Below are positions 5,042 to 5,728 of a DNA stretch of 5,728 nucleotides, piece after piece. Each line of letters begins with the position of its first letter. Position 1 is the stretch's first letter. Origin of the DNA: an uncultured Oscillospiraceae bacterium (GTDB lineage: Bacteria; Bacillota_A; Clostridia; Oscillospirales; Oscillospiraceae); NCBI GenBank assembly GCA_900769845.1, contig CAAGIF010000060.1:1-5728 (forward strand), given 5' to 3'. The notes beneath the pieces were generated by a model. That model saw only the letters and a program-made list of their open reading frames with translations. It was not told the origin of the DNA and searched no databases. The translations under genes were made by a program, and so were the position numbers.

Positions 5042-5728
5042 GCTGATTCAGGTGAGAAACCTGAAAAAATCCTACAACAAAGGAACTCTCCATGCATTGG
5101 ACGGTGTTTCCGTGGATGTGAACAGGGGCGATGTGATGGTGGTCATCGGCCCCTCCGGCTCCGGAAAATCCACGCTTCTGCGGAGTCTGAATCTGATGGA
5201 AGTGCCAGACAACGGCGAGATCATTTTCCACAACATTGACATCACCAAGCCGAAATTCGTCAACAAGCAGGGAAAGACCGAAAAAGTGGACATCAACCTG
5301 CACCGGCAGAAGATGGGCATGGTGTTCCAGCACTTTAATCTGTTCCCCCACAAGACCATTCTGGAGAATATGTCCCTCTCTCCCATCAAGGTTTTGGGCA
5401 TGCCCAAGGCTGAGGCACGCGAAAAAGCCCTGGCGCTTTTGAAGCGGGTGGGTCTTGAAGACCGGGCGGATGCCTATCCCATCCAGCTTTCCGGCGGTCA
5501 GAAGCAGCGGATCGCCATTGTCCGCGCGCTGATGATGGAACCGGAGGTCATGCTCTTCGACGAGCCCACCTCCGCCCTTGACCCGGAAATGGTCGGTGAG
5601 GTTTTAGAGGTCATGAAGGAACTGGCTCAGGGCGGTATGACCATGGTGGTGGTTACTCACGAAATGGGCTTTGCCAGAGAAGTAGGCAACCGGGTTCTGT
5701 TTATGGCAGACGGAAAGCTGGTGGAAGA
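5028..5728 (+). CDS. Polar amino-acid ABC transporter ATP-binding protein (GlnQ/HisP type), cut off at the right edge
   Basis: The cytoplasmic ATPase that powers the importer. 233 residues are visible with GTG read as Met; relatives have about 240-260, so only a short C-terminal piece is missing. All nucleotide-binding elements are intact and in order: Walker [10 protein letters not shown] (41-49), Q-loop [12 protein letters not shown] (99-110, Gln101), signature LSGGQ (154-158), Walker B VMLFDEP (174-180, catalytic Glu179), D-loop SALD (182-185) and H-loop His211 in VVVTHE. Residues about 74-92 between the DITK strand and the Q-loop contain roughly a dozen more residues than typical GlnQ ([17 protein letters not shown]). 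The start overlaps the permease gene by 14 bases in another frame, which implies translational coupling and matched amounts of the two subunits. It is the third gene of the operon read from the promoter at 3223. No sign of damage. Confidence 0.94.
   Translation, partial: MTNDKLIQVRNLKKSYNKGTLHALDGVSVDVNRGDVMVVIGPSGSGKSTLLRSLNLMEVPDNGEIIFHNIDITKPKFVNKQGKTEKVDINLHRQKMGMVFQHFNLFPHKTILENMSLSPIKVLGMPKAEAREKALALLKRVGLEDRADAYPIQLSGGQKQRIAIVRALMMEPEVMLFDEPTSALDPEMVGEVLEVMKELAQGGMTMVVVTHEMGFAREVGNRVLFMADGKLVE

Noticed and set aside
1..5728. Mobile element, CRISPR array, tRNA/rRNA or toxin-antitoxin system
   Set aside because: I found no transposase or integrase motifs, no regularly spaced repeats, no tRNA-like cloverleaf and no small paired genes with their own RBS.

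Overview
The window looks like chromosomal DNA from a low-GC-phylum (Bacillota) gut-type Clostridia, probably an Oscillospirales/Ruminococcaceae-like bacterium. The reasons are the coding DNA of roughly balanced GC set against very AT-rich intergenic spacers, textbook sigma-A promoters, strong AAGGAGG-type ribosome binding sites, lipoprotein signal peptides on both solute-binding proteins, and protein sequences that resemble Clostridia homologues. The organism call is inference from style, not from a marker gene.

Layout, left to right: (1) bases 1-1330, minus strand: the N-terminal 443 residues of an oligopeptide-type (family 5) ABC substrate-binding lipoprotein, running off the left edge. 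(2) 1331-1589, non-coding: its ribosome binding site, a TTGACA-17-TACAAT promoter, and a 47-nt near-perfect hairpin belonging to the 3' end of the next gene. (3) 1590-2909, minus strand: a divergent PlsC-type acyltransferase fused to a CxxC...CxxC zinc ribbon and an extra C-terminal region. (4) 2910-3302, non-coding and AT-rich: divergent promoters, a perfect-consensus TTGACA-17-TATAAT for the acyltransferase and an extended -10 promoter for the operon to the right. (5) 3303 to the right edge, plus strand: a polar amino-acid ABC importer operon, encoding a family 3 binding lipoprotein, then a strong intercistronic hairpin, a permease, and an ATPase (GTG start, overlapping the permease by 14 bases, cut off by the window end).

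How the genes work together: the three plus-strand genes make one complete type I amino-acid importer. The lipoprotein captures the ligand outside the membrane, the permease (probably as a homodimer, since only one permease gene is present) forms the channel, and the ATPase drives transport. The hairpin after the binding-protein gene is placed where such operons commonly raise the level of the binding protein over the membrane parts. The family 5 binding protein would need permease and ATPase partners lying beyond the left edge or elsewhere. The acyltransferase between the two transporters has its own promoter and a likely 3' end structure, so it seems to be a single-gene unit with no evident link to transport.

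Nothing here is clearly a new system. The points most worth a second look are the acyltransferase/zinc-ribbon fusion with degenerate acyltransferase motifs, the paired insertions in the permease and ATPase, and the 47-nt hairpin.
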